From: CAYWNK01 sp047639615
GTDB lineage: Bacteria > Planctomycetota > UBA1135 > GCA-002686595
Direction: 5' to 3'
Assembly (NCBI GenBank): GCA_047639615.1
Contig: JBLIOL010000002.1
Coordinates: forward strand, 1 to 54,768
DNA length: 54,768 bases
Shown here: positions 34,001 to 41,298 of the stretch, one piece after another
Numbering within the stretch: the first letter of the stretch is position 1
How the letters are laid out: each line of letters starts with the position of its first letter
Position numbers and translations under genes: made by a program
Notes under the pieces: model-generated
Database searches by the model: none
What the model was told of the DNA's origin: nothing
What the model saw: only the letters and a program-made list of their open reading frames with translations

Positions 34001-34290
34001 TCGTCGGAGGCTTTGATGACTTGCCCTTGCCCCTGGCCCACCTGTACGACCGCAGTGGGCAGCTGGTGTGCGTCTACTTCGGCGCGCCGAGCATGCAGAC
34101 GCTGGCAGCGGATGTGGCCGCATTGAAGGCCGAGCAACCCTGTGCTAATCCCTTGTCGCTATCGGGTGGCTACTGGGTTCTGCGACCTGTTACGCGTGCC
34201 CTCAAGGCCAACTCTGCCTGGCTGCGCAGGGAAGGTGAGGTCGAATTGGCCGAGGTGTTGGAACGCACCCTGGCCGAGCGCGGTCAGTAG
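31084..34290 (+). CDS. FG-GAP/VCBS and ASPIC/UnbV lipoprotein with thioredoxin-like C-terminal domain
   Basis: The 1068-residue lipoprotein (L-L-L-I-A-A-C near residue 19) has an N-terminal domain to about 290, then FG-GAP/VCBS beta-propeller repeats (about 300-690) recognised by calcium-loop motifs such as G-D-L-D-G-D-G-L-E-D, D-A-D-G-D-G-D-L-D-L-Y and C-D-Y-D-G-D-G-L-S-D. An ASPIC/UnbV domain follows at about 755-830 (W-P-D-G-R-K-T within it). The last 190 residues look like a thioredoxin/redoxin fold (L-M-V-M-L-W-G-S-W-D-D-A-S near 898), but the C-x-x-C active site is absent. It is likely a cell-surface or periplasmic, calcium-binding protein. The function of such proteins is largely unknown. 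Confidence 0.87.
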   Translation: MSVAPALRWFLPLLLIAACGDGSQSRSSTDSNAQAEPGLSPDQTDQADRLLPPDPSQRPAAPARVFDPSRSPQGAWFDALAKRFSPGPDGDDWPTEVVGPFAERRLRKLMRAALARGPLLAKGELSDAWEGSTALVPASLKVLRDDGYLRARVGEEFAKDDPGGRILERLAAHLSQLVEPVESRDPHVYVQVVACNQTDRTRFETVALIRIGGPKGEGAVQINLRLQLIWKVGRGVQLAGWTSEAYELVEIRQRPFAELTRQVLPQAALSDEGLWSAGIEHVGRHDRGIPSTNVYLGMHGMGIGDLDGDGLEDVVVGRQGGRPNLVLKHLPDGSVRNVATEAGLDILDDTGGVLLCDLDGDYAKDVVLGIGAAVVIFWNDGSGAFPERTQLDLEGGSQVYSLTAADADGDGDLDLYDTRYFGSNRAGGAPAPYHDARNGASNAFWRQTAVRTFVAATAEVGLDHNNDRFSLAALWEDLDGDGDLDLYVTNDFGRNNLYINEGGQFRDVAEERGAMDMAAGMGISVADVDLDGDLDLYVSNMHSPAGERVIANPRFQEGNPIEVRAAYQDHARGNSLLLGDGAGGFRRARSAKGMGTGPGGWAWGSVFCDYDGDGLSDILVPNGFATGRIGVDLASYFWRVVVSASPPSGLTTPAYLEAWRAISHLSQVEGLSWNGHEPNYAYWNIGDGQFVDASVITGLDHGDDSRVASPCDWDLDGRMDLWMKNRTAPVLRFMHGRVPDPGPWIAFELRGSAPNTEAVGGLVRLELSSGRKLSARVHAGYGYLGSPTRRLRFGLGEGEFLASVEVDWPDGRKTQHGAPKLGALHLLSPDGGAVAFSPKSEGSLSDSAEARLESRIGELVVRVPALASLPMGPLRLPTWSGPPKRVDSFKGRPLMVMLWGSWDDASLAQAKALAESGLVTGSAAPLALWPISLDKARHESYAQAALAATGLTQLGGRADRRTRKLFEAFTGEIVGGFDDLPLPLAHLYDRSGQLVCVYFGAPSMQTLAADVAALKAEQPCANPLSLSGGYWVLRPVTRALKANSAWLRREGEVELAEVLERTLAERGQ

Positions 34291-34293
34291 GGC

Positions 34294-34836
34294 TTACTGC
34301 TTGAGCCAGTGTGGCGAAGGCTGGGCTGGGTAGCGGGGCGGATAGCCCACCTGATCCCAGGCCTGGGTGCGCAAGCCGGATTCGCCTGAGCGTTGGGTGT
34401 AGGCCCAACGGCCTGTGCGATTCAGTCGCGTGGGCCAGGCCAGAACCGTGGGTCCTTGGGCGTCTGTTTGGATCGAAAGCTGGTAGCCGTGGTAGAGCAC
34501 GCTGTTTCCGTCCGGTGCGAGGCGCAGGTCCTCGAGCTGGTGGGTCAGGTCATCCTCGGTCGCTAGCCACGCCGCCAGGTTTGGGCCGTCGAGCTTGAGG
34601 CTAGGGTCAGCCAGGCGGGCATGGTTGGCTGCCTTGGCCAAGATATCCACAGTGTGCCGGGCATCCTGCTCGTTGGAGCTCAGCAGCATGCCGTGAAAGC
34701 GCGGCAGGGATACAATGCAGGTAACTAGAGCGATACCTAGCAAGAGGCCTCGATCTAGGAAGGCCAGGCCCCGTTGGGAGCGGGCCGGGGCTTGGCTGGT
34801 AGCCGAAGCGTTGGGGATGGCGGTGGCGTCACTCAT
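34294..34836 (-). CDS. Small single-pass membrane protein, pseudopilin-like layout
   Basis: This 180-residue protein has a Ser/Ala/Thr-rich N-terminus (1-22), one membrane helix (about 27-45, L-L-L-G-I-A-L-V-T-C-I-V), a helical segment rich in D/A/H, and a beta-rich end with Y-H-G-Y-Q-L-S-I. The order of N-terminal helix then small globular domain with a G-Y-x-L strand is like some planctomycete pseudopilin-type proteins. But there is no clear prepilin cleavage G-F-x-x-x-E motif, so this is only a resemblance. It is convergent with the VCBS gene (3 bases between stops) and divergent from the CCA enzyme gene (46 bases). Function is unknown. Confidence 0.7.
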   Translation of the reverse strand: MSDATAIPNASATSQAPARSQRGLAFLDRGLLLGIALVTCIVSLPRFHGMLLSSNEQDARHTVDILAKAANHARLADPSLKLDGPNLAAWLATEDDLTHQLEDLRLAPDGNSVLYHGYQLSIQTDAQGPTVLAWPTRLNRTGRWAYTQRSGESGLRTQAWDQVGYPPRYPAQPSPHWLKQ

Positions 34837-34867
34837 GCTCTGTGCTTCATTCTGGCGGCCGGGGCGC

Positions 34868-34873
34868 TAGGCT
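34868..34873 (+). promoter_or_regulatory. Candidate -10 box (TAGGCT) of the CCA-enzyme gene
   Basis: TAGGCT matches TANNNT and lies 9 bases before the ATG at 34883, within the 46-base divergent gap. It would give a leaderless or near-leaderless mRNA. The match to the -10 consensus is modest. Confidence 0.32.
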
Positions 34874-34882
34874 TCAACGGAC

Positions 34883-36181
34883 ATGACCTCTCACCTCAAC
34901 CTCTCACGCTTCGATCCGTCCCAGCTGCGGGTCGCTAGGCAGGTTGCGACCCGCCTGCGGGAAGCAGGGCACGTGGGACTGATCGTCGGCGGTGCTGTTC
35001 GCGATCTCTTGATCGGCCGTTCCCCCAAGGATGTGGACATGGTCACGGACGCACGGCCCGATCAGGTGGAGGCGCTCTTCGAGCGCACGCTTGGCGTGGG
35101 CCGGGCCTTTGGGATCATGGTCGTGCTGCTAGATGACCAGGAAGTCGAGCTTGCGACCTTCCGTGTAGACGGTTCCTACAGCGACGGACGTCACCCGGAT
35201 GCCGTTACCTATGGCACCACTCCTGAGGAGGATGCAGCGCGTAGGGACTTCACCTGCAACGCGCTCTTCCTCGATCCAGAGTCCGGCCAGGTCTTGGATC
35301 CGGTCGGCGGTAGGGACGACATTGTTGGCAAGCGCCTCGACACGGTTGGGGACGCCTCGCGCCGATTTGCTGAGGATGGGCTGCGGCTCTTGCGCATGGT
35401 GCGCTTCGAAGCGCAGCTGGGCTTCCGCTCCGCTTCGGGTTTGCACGCCGCAGCACGTGAGGCAGCGGACAAGCTGGAAGGGGTCAGTCCGGAACGTATT
35501 CTGGAAGAGCTGCTGCGCACCTTTCGTGAACCGTCGCCCGAACGGGCCTTACGCACGCTTGCGGAGTGTGACCTCTTGGAGCGCATCCTGCCGGGTTTGG
35601 CCGAGGACGCCGACGCACGCGGGTTTGCTTTGAAGGCTCTCGGGCATGGCGCAGAGGATCCGGTGGAGAGTGCAGCTACCGCCTTGGCCATCGTTATCGA
35701 ACCGCAGCCCTTTGAAGCCTGGGACAGCGCTAGCGCAGAGGCCGCCGAAGCTTCCGCTCGGAGTCTTAAGCCGAGCCGTCAGTTGCTGCGACACCTGCTA
35801 TCCCTGTGGGAGCTGCGGCGGGAGATGCCGCAGCTGGTTGGGGCTAATGTGGATCCAGCGCGGCGCGCGCGTGCCCTGCGTGAGCCGGCCTCCCCAGGCG
35901 CCCTGCGTCTGGCGCGAGCTTGGGCTAGCGCTAGGGGGGAGACGCAGCTGGTTGCGGAGTTGGAAGGGCTCGCAGGCTGGCTGGAAGAACACCGTGAGCT
36001 GCTCGAGCCCAAGCCCTGGCTTACGGCTCGGGACCTGATCGCGGCTGGCGTACCCCAAGGCCCGCAGCTGGGCGAGGTACTGCGCGAATTGGAAACAGCG
36101 CAGTTGCGCGGTGAGTTGGAGTCCGTCGCTGCAGCTCGCGAGTGGCTTTCCCTACGAGGGGGGGAAGGCGCGGCGCAGTAG
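34883..36181 (+). CDS. CCA-adding enzyme / poly(A) polymerase family nucleotidyltransferase
   Basis: This class II tRNA nucleotidyltransferase-fold protein of 432 residues adds CCA to tRNA 3' ends or adenylates RNA. The nucleotidyltransferase signature is G-G-A-V-R-D (36-41) with the metal-binding D-V-D (50-52). R-R-D-F-T-C-N-A-L (about 119-127), the E-D-G-L-R-L-L-R-M-V-R-F block (about 161-172) and the helical neck after S-P-E-R-I follow. The bacterial CCA and poly(A) enzymes share these motifs and cannot be told apart with certainty here. I see no HD phosphohydrolase motif. The last 30 bases overlap the convergent UbiA-like gene. Confidence 0.88.
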   Translation: MTSHLNLSRFDPSQLRVARQVATRLREAGHVGLIVGGAVRDLLIGRSPKDVDMVTDARPDQVEALFERTLGVGRAFGIMVVLLDDQEVELATFRVDGSYSDGRHPDAVTYGTTPEEDAARRDFTCNALFLDPESGQVLDPVGGRDDIVGKRLDTVGDASRRFAEDGLRLLRMVRFEAQLGFRSASGLHAAAREAADKLEGVSPERILEELLRTFREPSPERALRTLAECDLLERILPGLAEDADARGFALKALGHGAEDPVESAATALAIVIEPQPFEAWDSASAEAAEASARSLKPSRQLLRHLLSLWELRREMPQLVGANVDPARRARALREPASPGALRLARAWASARGETQLVAELEGLAGWLEEHRELLEPKPWLTARDLIAAGVPQGPQLGEVLRELETAQLRGELESVAAAREWLSLRGGEGAAQ

Positions 36182-37069
36182 GTGGCTGATGGGGAAGCCC
36201 AAGAGGGCTAGACCCGCGGCTAACCAGCCGCCAGCTCCGGGGCCGCCTGCGGCTAGGCCGAGGGCAGCGGTGAGCACCATCAAGCGGCGCAGGGCCATGC
36301 CCATCAGCGGGCCAACCTGTTCGCGGTGCTCGATGGTTCCGAGCTTGGCCAAGAGCCCCTTGCTAGCTAGTAGACAGAGCAGGGTCGCAGCGGCGAGTCC
36401 ACCCGGGGCGGAGGTCAGTCCGGGAACCAGGTAGATGAGCGGCGCTCCTAGTAGGAGCAGACTGGCGATCAGTAGGGGCGGTCGCGATCGTTCGCGAACC
36501 GGTCCCTCGTCCTCGCCATCTTCCAAGCGGCCGAGGCGCGAGACGCTGAAGACGTAGAGGCCGTAGAGCAGGGCTGGGGCTAAACGCCAGGGATCGAGCG
36601 CGCTTTGGTTGGCGAACATGCCAACGGTGATGCCAAAGCCCAGGTTGCCGGCTCGGCAGAGTCCAAGCAGCAGCGGTCCGCGCAGAGGACCGCGGCCAAA
36701 GAAATCGTAAGCCATGGCCAACAGGGCCACGCCCAGGATTACGGGCCAGGCGCGTGCCTCCGCAACGCTGCCGAGCACCACGCCTAGAAGCATCATGCCG
36801 AAGCCCAATGCGAAGGCGACGCCGGCGGGGATCGCGCCGCTGGGCACGGGGCGCTCCGGTCTGGTGCGTCCGTCGTGTTCGCGGTCAGCCCAGTCGTTGA
36901 GGGCCAAGCCGCCGTGGTAGATCAGGAGCGAGGCGCTGACCGCAGCAAGGCAGGTAAAGCCTGACGGGAAGTGTCCGCCGCCACCGATGGCGAGGCCCAC
37001 GAGGATGTCCGCCACCGCCGAAGGGGCGAGGGATATGCGCAGTAGACGCCCGAGGGCTAGAGCCTTCAT
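36152..37069 (-). CDS. UbiA-family prenyltransferase
   Basis: This is a 305-residue integral membrane protein with about eight hydrophobic helices. The first Asp-rich motif N-D-W-A-D-R-E-H-D-G (58-67, N-D-x-x-D-x-x-x-D) and the following R-P-E-R-P-V-P-S-G match UbiA-type aromatic or lipid prenyltransferases. The second motif region A-Y-D-F-F-G-R-G-P-L-R-G is reduced compared with the usual D-x-x-x-D. The acceptor could be a quinone precursor, haem, a glycerol phosphate or a cyclitol-like substrate. It cannot be read from motifs. It overlaps rseP by 4 bases and is the third gene of dxr-rseP-ubiA, so isoprenoid precursor synthesis and prenyl transfer share a transcript. Confidence 0.85.
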   Translation of the reverse strand: MKALALGRLLRISLAPSAVADILVGLAIGGGGHFPSGFTCLAAVSASLLIYHGGLALNDWADREHDGRTRPERPVPSGAIPAGVAFALGFGMMLLGVVLGSVAEARAWPVILGVALLAMAYDFFGRGPLRGPLLLGLCRAGNLGFGITVGMFANQSALDPWRLAPALLYGLYVFSVSRLGRLEDGEDEGPVRERSRPPLLIASLLLLGAPLIYLVPGLTSAPGGLAAATLLCLLASKGLLAKLGTIEHREQVGPLMGMALRRLMVLTAALGLAAGGPGAGGWLAAGLALLGFPISHLLRRAFPPS

Positions 37070-38874
37070 GAGACCAGGCGCAGGATGTCGTTGTAGGTCA
37101 CGTAGACCATCAGGGAGAGAATCAAGACCACGCCGACCACTTGGCTGTAGCCCATGGTGCGCTCCGATACCGGGGAGCCCTTGATGCCTTCAACTATGAG
37201 GAAGAACAGGTGCCCGCCGTCGAGCACTGGTATGGGCAGTACGTTCAAGAAGGCCAGGTTGACGCTCACCATGCAAAGGAAGAAGAGCAGCTTGGTCCAG
37301 CCCATGGCCGACCAATGGTAGCTGACCTGACCGATGGCGATGATGCCGCCCATGTTCTTGGGGCTGACCTCTTGCTGGAACATCTTCTCGAGGGTTAACC
37401 AGGCTTCTGAGAGGAAGCGCCAGGAGGCCAGGGCACCCGCGCGAACGGAGTTGACGACGCCGTGGGTGCGATAGATGTAGCGTGCTTCTGCGATATCCAT
37501 GCCGTAGTCCAGGACCGGCCGCTGGGCTGCGCTGGCCAGGATCTGCTGCTTGATGCCGTCGCGTTCCAGGCGGAATTCGAGGGGACGCTTCAGGCTCACC
37601 GCATTCTGGGCTTGTTGTTGGATGCTGCTCCAGTCTGCCATGTCTTGGCCGTCCAGGGTCAGGACCCGATCGCCACTCTGCAGACCGGCGATGGCTGCAC
37701 CGGTTGCGGGCATGACGAGGATGGACGTAGCGCTCTCGTCTTGGGCTAATGCCAAGGACTCTAGGAACTCCACGCGCTGGTCGGAATCGAGCTCACCAGC
37801 GTTCAGGGTCAGGCGCTCCGAACCACGTTGCAGTTCGAACTCCAATTCCCCTTGGGCTCCGGCGATGGCCTCGAAGATGTCATCGCTCGAGTAGGTGGGC
37901 TTTCCGTTGACGGCGAGCAGACGGTCCTCCTTCTCAATGCCAAGCTGCTGTGGAATGGAGTCCGCGCGCAGGTCCTTGATCAGGTTTTCGAGGGGGCTGA
38001 TACCAAACACCGACGCGCTTTTGGACTCGGGCCTCGCGGGCTCTACAAGAATGTCGAGCAGCTCTTCACCACGCTTCACGCGCAGGTTCATGGGCCCGTT
38101 GCCGAAGGCGTGTCGGTACTGGTCCTCTGGTGAGAAACCAGGCAGGCCGTTGAGCACTTCCACCAGTTGGTCGCCATCGCGAATACCGGCTAGGTAGGCG
38201 GCGCCATTGGGCGTCACCTCCAGCTCGAGGTCGGGATTGACGGCTGGCGCTAGACCGACCATGAAGAATCCTCGCTGCTCGTTACGCACAGGCTGCAAGG
38301 TGACCATGCGCGAGCGTTGGGCACCCTTGGGCAGGATCTCCAACTCCACCGGTGTACTGCCACCGATGGCCACCTCTACGGGGATATGCGTCCAGTCGAA
38401 GACTTCCTTACCGTTGGCCGTGAGCACCGTCGAGCCGGCGGGGATGCCTGCGTGCCAGGCGGGGGAGCCGGGCACAGGGGTAACGATTGGGGTTGCCGAG
38501 GAGAGCCCCGAGGAGAGCGCAATCGGGAAGAGCGCCAGGGCGAAGACCATGTTCATGATCACTCCGCCCGAGTAGATCAGGAAGCGTTGGGGCACGCTCT
38601 TCGCGCCGAGCTCGTCGGGAGCTGGGCCACGCCCGGTGCCATCCGGCATCTCACCGGCCATGCGCACGTAGCCGCCGAAGGGCACGGCTGCCAGTTGGTA
38701 GGTGGTGTCGCCGCGTTGGAAGCTGAGCAGCTTGGGGCCGAAACCGAGGCTGAAGACATCCACGCGTACGCCGCACCAGCGCGCTGCTAGGAAGTGGCCC
38801 ATCTCGTGAACGAAGATGACCATGCCGATGCCGAAGCCCACCTGCAGGATGCGGATCCAGTCGGGGAAGCTCAT
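37066..38874 (-). CDS. rseP: Site-2 intramembrane zinc metalloprotease with four PDZ-like domains
   Basis: This RseP/M50 protease cuts membrane-embedded substrates such as anti-sigma factors or signal peptide remnants. The zinc motif H-E-M-G-H is at residues 23-27 in the first membrane helix, and the third zinc ligand lies in P-I-P-V-L-D-G-G-H near 550-558. G-G-V-I-M-N-M-V-F-A precedes the periplasmic part. At 602 residues it is about 150 longer than the E. coli protein. I can see four PDZ-like domains (about 130-190, 208-275, 288-352 and 375-440) where E. coli RseP has two. Next to dxr, as in many bacteria, and overlapping both neighbours by 4 bases. Confidence 0.93.
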   Translation of the reverse strand: MSFPDWIRILQVGFGIGMVIFVHEMGHFLAARWCGVRVDVFSLGFGPKLLSFQRGDTTYQLAAVPFGGYVRMAGEMPDGTGRGPAPDELGAKSVPQRFLIYSGGVIMNMVFALALFPIALSSGLSSATPIVTPVPGSPAWHAGIPAGSTVLTANGKEVFDWTHIPVEVAIGGSTPVELEILPKGAQRSRMVTLQPVRNEQRGFFMVGLAPAVNPDLELEVTPNGAAYLAGIRDGDQLVEVLNGLPGFSPEDQYRHAFGNGPMNLRVKRGEELLDILVEPARPESKSASVFGISPLENLIKDLRADSIPQQLGIEKEDRLLAVNGKPTYSSDDIFEAIAGAQGELEFELQRGSERLTLNAGELDSDQRVEFLESLALAQDESATSILVMPATGAAIAGLQSGDRVLTLDGQDMADWSSIQQQAQNAVSLKRPLEFRLERDGIKQQILASAAQRPVLDYGMDIAEARYIYRTHGVVNSVRAGALASWRFLSEAWLTLEKMFQQEVSPKNMGGIIAIGQVSYHWSAMGWTKLLFFLCMVSVNLAFLNVLPIPVLDGGHLFFLIVEGIKGSPVSERTMGYSQVVGVVLILSLMVYVTYNDILRLVS

Positions 38875-40064
38875 AGGCTGGTGGGGGAGTTGCTGTTGGA
38901 CATGCTGTAGGGGGCGCCGGCTTGGATGACGGCGTGGGCCAGTTCGCGGGCCTTGGCGTCGGCGGCGAGGAGAGCTTCCACGCTGCCGAAGGAGCGCGGG
39001 CGCTGGTCGAGGACGGCGGCGTGTACTTCGTACAGGCCGTGAAAGGGTAGGCGGCCATCGAGGAAGGCTTCCACGGCGACTTCATCGGCGGCGTTGAGCA
39101 CGGCGCCGGCGTCTTCTCCGAGTTCCACGCAGCGGAAGCCGAGGCCGAGGGTCGGGAAGCGCTCGAAGTCGGGCTCTTCGAAGGTCAGGCGGCTGAACTT
39201 GCCAATGTCGAAGCCGGTGAGCTTGGCGGGGGCGCGATCCGGGTGATGGATAGCGAAGTGGATCGGGCCACGCATGTCGGGCGGGCCCAATTGGGCGATG
39301 ACGGAGCCGTCCACGAATTCCACCATGGAGTGCACGATGGATTGGGGATGCACGACCACGCCGATGCGATCCGCATCCAGGTCGAAGAGGTGGTGTAGCT
39401 CGATCACCTCGAGGGCCTTGTTGAGCAGGGTGGCGGAGCCGATGCTGATGCGCTTGCCCATCTCCCAGGTGGGGTGGGCCAGGGCCTGCTCGGGGCTGGC
39501 GTTGCGCATGTCCTCCAGGGAGGTGGTGCGGAATGGGCCGCCGCTGGCGGTCAGCCAGACCTTGCGCACGCGCTCGATGTTCTCGCCGCGCAGGCATTGG
39601 AAGATGGCGGAGTGTTCTGAATCCACCGGCACGATTTCGGCGCCCTTGGAGCGCGCTAGCTGCATGAGCTCGGAGCCGGCCAGGACCAGGGATTCCTTGT
39701 TGGCCAGGGCCAGGGTCTTGCCGCGTTCCAGCACCGCCACGGAGGCGGCCAGGCCTGCGGCGCCCACGACACCGTGGACGCAGACGTCGAAGTCTGTGGC
39801 GGCGACCAGCTCGAGCAGGGCATCCGGACCCCTGAAGAGAACCGTGCCGGCAGGCAGATGCGGCTCCAGAGCGTCGGCTGCGCTGGGGTCGATCATGGCC
39901 ACAAACTGGGGTCGGTGGGCCTGGACCTGATCCCGAACGGCCTCCCAGGAGCTGCGGGCGGCGATGCCGGCCACGCTTAGCTCAGCCTCTGACGAGGCCA
40001 CCAGATCGAGGGTCTGGGTTCCGATCGAGCCGGTGCTACCGAGGACGAGGAGTCGTTTCTGCAA
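38871..40064 (-). CDS. dxr: 1-deoxy-D-xylulose 5-phosphate reductoisomerase
   Basis: DXR is the NADPH-dependent committed step of the MEP isoprenoid pathway (DXP to MEP). Motifs are L-G-S-T-G-S-I-G-T-Q-T-L near residues 7-18 for NADPH, A-N-K-E-S-L-V near 120, P-V-D-S-E-H-S-A-I-F-Q near 146 (metal-binding D and E), A-S-G-G-P-F-R near 178 and W-E-M-G-K-R-I-S-I-G-S-A-T-L near 200. The TTG at 40064 gives 397 residues and the canonical N-terminus just before K-R-L-L-V-L-G. The frame is open further up to 40277, including a GTG at 40121, but that extension is Arg/Pro-rich and overlaps the divergent purM. Start choice is uncertain. Confidence 0.92.
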   Translation of the reverse strand: MQKRLLVLGSTGSIGTQTLDLVASSEAELSVAGIAARSSWEAVRDQVQAHRPQFVAMIDPSAADALEPHLPAGTVLFRGPDALLELVAATDFDVCVHGVVGAAGLAASVAVLERGKTLALANKESLVLAGSELMQLARSKGAEIVPVDSEHSAIFQCLRGENIERVRKVWLTASGGPFRTTSLEDMRNASPEQALAHPTWEMGKRISIGSATLLNKALEVIELHHLFDLDADRIGVVVHPQSIVHSMVEFVDGSVIAQLGPPDMRGPIHFAIHHPDRAPAKLTGFDIGKFSRLTFEEPDFERFPTLGLGFRCVELGEDAGAVLNAADEVAVEAFLDGRLPFHGLYEVHAAVLDQRPRSFGSVEALLAADAKARELAHAVIQAGAPYSMSNSNSPTSL

Positions 40065-40257
40065 AGCGTGGGGGCTCCGGGGGGCCGAGCGCGGGGGTGA
40101 GAGGCCTAAGTGGAGGTCCACCTTCGGTGTCCATCGGCCATCTCGATGGGGGAGTGTAGAACAGTCCCGGCAGGTGTTGCACGTTCCAGGGAGAGTCCGG
40201 GGCCCAGAGTCGTTATCCTCGGGACTCCGAAGCCCCCAATACCCAGCCTGAACCCCA
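40065..40257. promoter_or_regulatory. Divergent dxr/purM intergenic region
   Basis: This 193-base gap separates divergent dxr and purM. On the plus strand TATCCT (40214-40219) lies 38 bases before the purM GTG. On the minus strand TACACT (40153-40158) has a weak TGCAAC 17 bases upstream. If that is the dxr promoter, transcription begins near 40146, which is compatible with a dxr start at GTG 40121 or TTG 40064 but not with the longest frame. Confidence 0.35.
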
Positions 40258-41298
40258 GTGAGCCAGCCCCCCATCACCTACCGCGACGCCGGCGTCAACA
40301 TCGACGCTCAGGACGAGGCCCTTGCCCTATCCAAGAAGGCTATCCGCAGCACCTTTACTCCCGGCGTTATCTCGGACGTGGGCCTCTTTGGGGGCCTGTT
40401 CGATATGGCCCGCATGGGCTGCGAAGGCCAGATCTTGGTTGCCAGCGCCGACGGGGTCGGGACCAAGTTAGATGTGGCTAAGAAAGTCGGCATCTTCGAC
40501 AGCGTCGGAGCCGACCTGGTCAACCACTGCATCAATGACATTTTGGTGCAGGGTGCGCGGCCACTGTTTTTCATGGACTATGTAGGCACGGGCAAGCTCG
40601 AGCCCAACGTGGTGGCCGGCCTGATTACTGGCTGCGCCAACGCCTGCCGTGAGTCGGGCGTGGCTCTGCTCGGCGGTGAGACCGCGGAGATGCCTGGCCT
40701 GTACGCCGACGGCGACTTCGACCTGGTCGGATTCATTGTTGGTGCCGTAGCCAGGGATAAGGTGCTCGACGGCAAGGCTGTTAAGGCCGGCCAGAAGTTG
40801 CTCGGGCTCGGCTCTGCCGGCCTGCACACCAACGGCTACTCCTTAGCGCGTAAGGTGCTATTCGAACGCCTTGGTATGTCGCTGGACGACCGCCCCGAAG
40901 CCTTCGGTGGTAAGAGCGTGGCCGAGGCACTCCTAGCACCTCACCGTTCCTACCTCGAACTGCTCTGGCCCCTGCTGGAGGAGAATCGCCTGGCCTCCAT
41001 GGCGCACATCACCGGCGGCGGTTTGCTGGACAACCTGCCGCGTGTGCTGGGCTCCAACGACGCCATTATTGACTATGACTCTTGGGAGCGCCCGGGACTC
41101 TTTAAGACCCTCGTGGACGGTGCAGGCATCGATCGGGATGAGGCGCACAGGGCCTTTAATATGGGTATTGGCATGGTTCTTATCGTCGAGCCCGACGAGG
41201 AAGCCGCCGTGCGTGCGCACCTGGATGCGCAAGGCGAAGCGGTCTACGCCTTGGGCGAGCTTGTGGCTGGTGAAGGCAAGGTGCGTTGGGCGTCCTGA
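40258..41298 (+). CDS. purM: Phosphoribosylformylglycinamidine cyclo-ligase (AIR synthase)
   Basis: PurM closes the imidazole ring in purine synthesis, turning FGAM into AIR with ATP. The 346 residues match the family. Visible hallmarks are the N-terminal Y-R-D-A-G-V-N-I-D-A near 8-17, A-S-A-D-G-V-G-T-K-L near 62-71, N-D-I-L-V-Q-G-A-R-P-L-F-F-M-D-Y near 92-107, G-G-E-T-A-E-M-P near 139-146, and I-T-G-G-G-L-L-D-N-L-P-R near 250-261. The GTG start is used because no ATG fits. It is separate from purC-purE in the genome order, and its end overlaps the TPR-like gene by 13 bases. Confidence 0.96.
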   Translation: MSQPPITYRDAGVNIDAQDEALALSKKAIRSTFTPGVISDVGLFGGLFDMARMGCEGQILVASADGVGTKLDVAKKVGIFDSVGADLVNHCINDILVQGARPLFFMDYVGTGKLEPNVVAGLITGCANACRESGVALLGGETAEMPGLYADGDFDLVGFIVGAVARDKVLDGKAVKAGQKLLGLGSAGLHTNGYSLARKVLFERLGMSLDDRPEAFGGKSVAEALLAPHRSYLELLWPLLEENRLASMAHITGGGLLDNLPRVLGSNDAIIDYDSWERPGLFKTLVDGAGIDRDEAHRAFNMGIGMVLIVEPDEEAAVRAHLDAQGEAVYALGELVAGEGKVRWAS

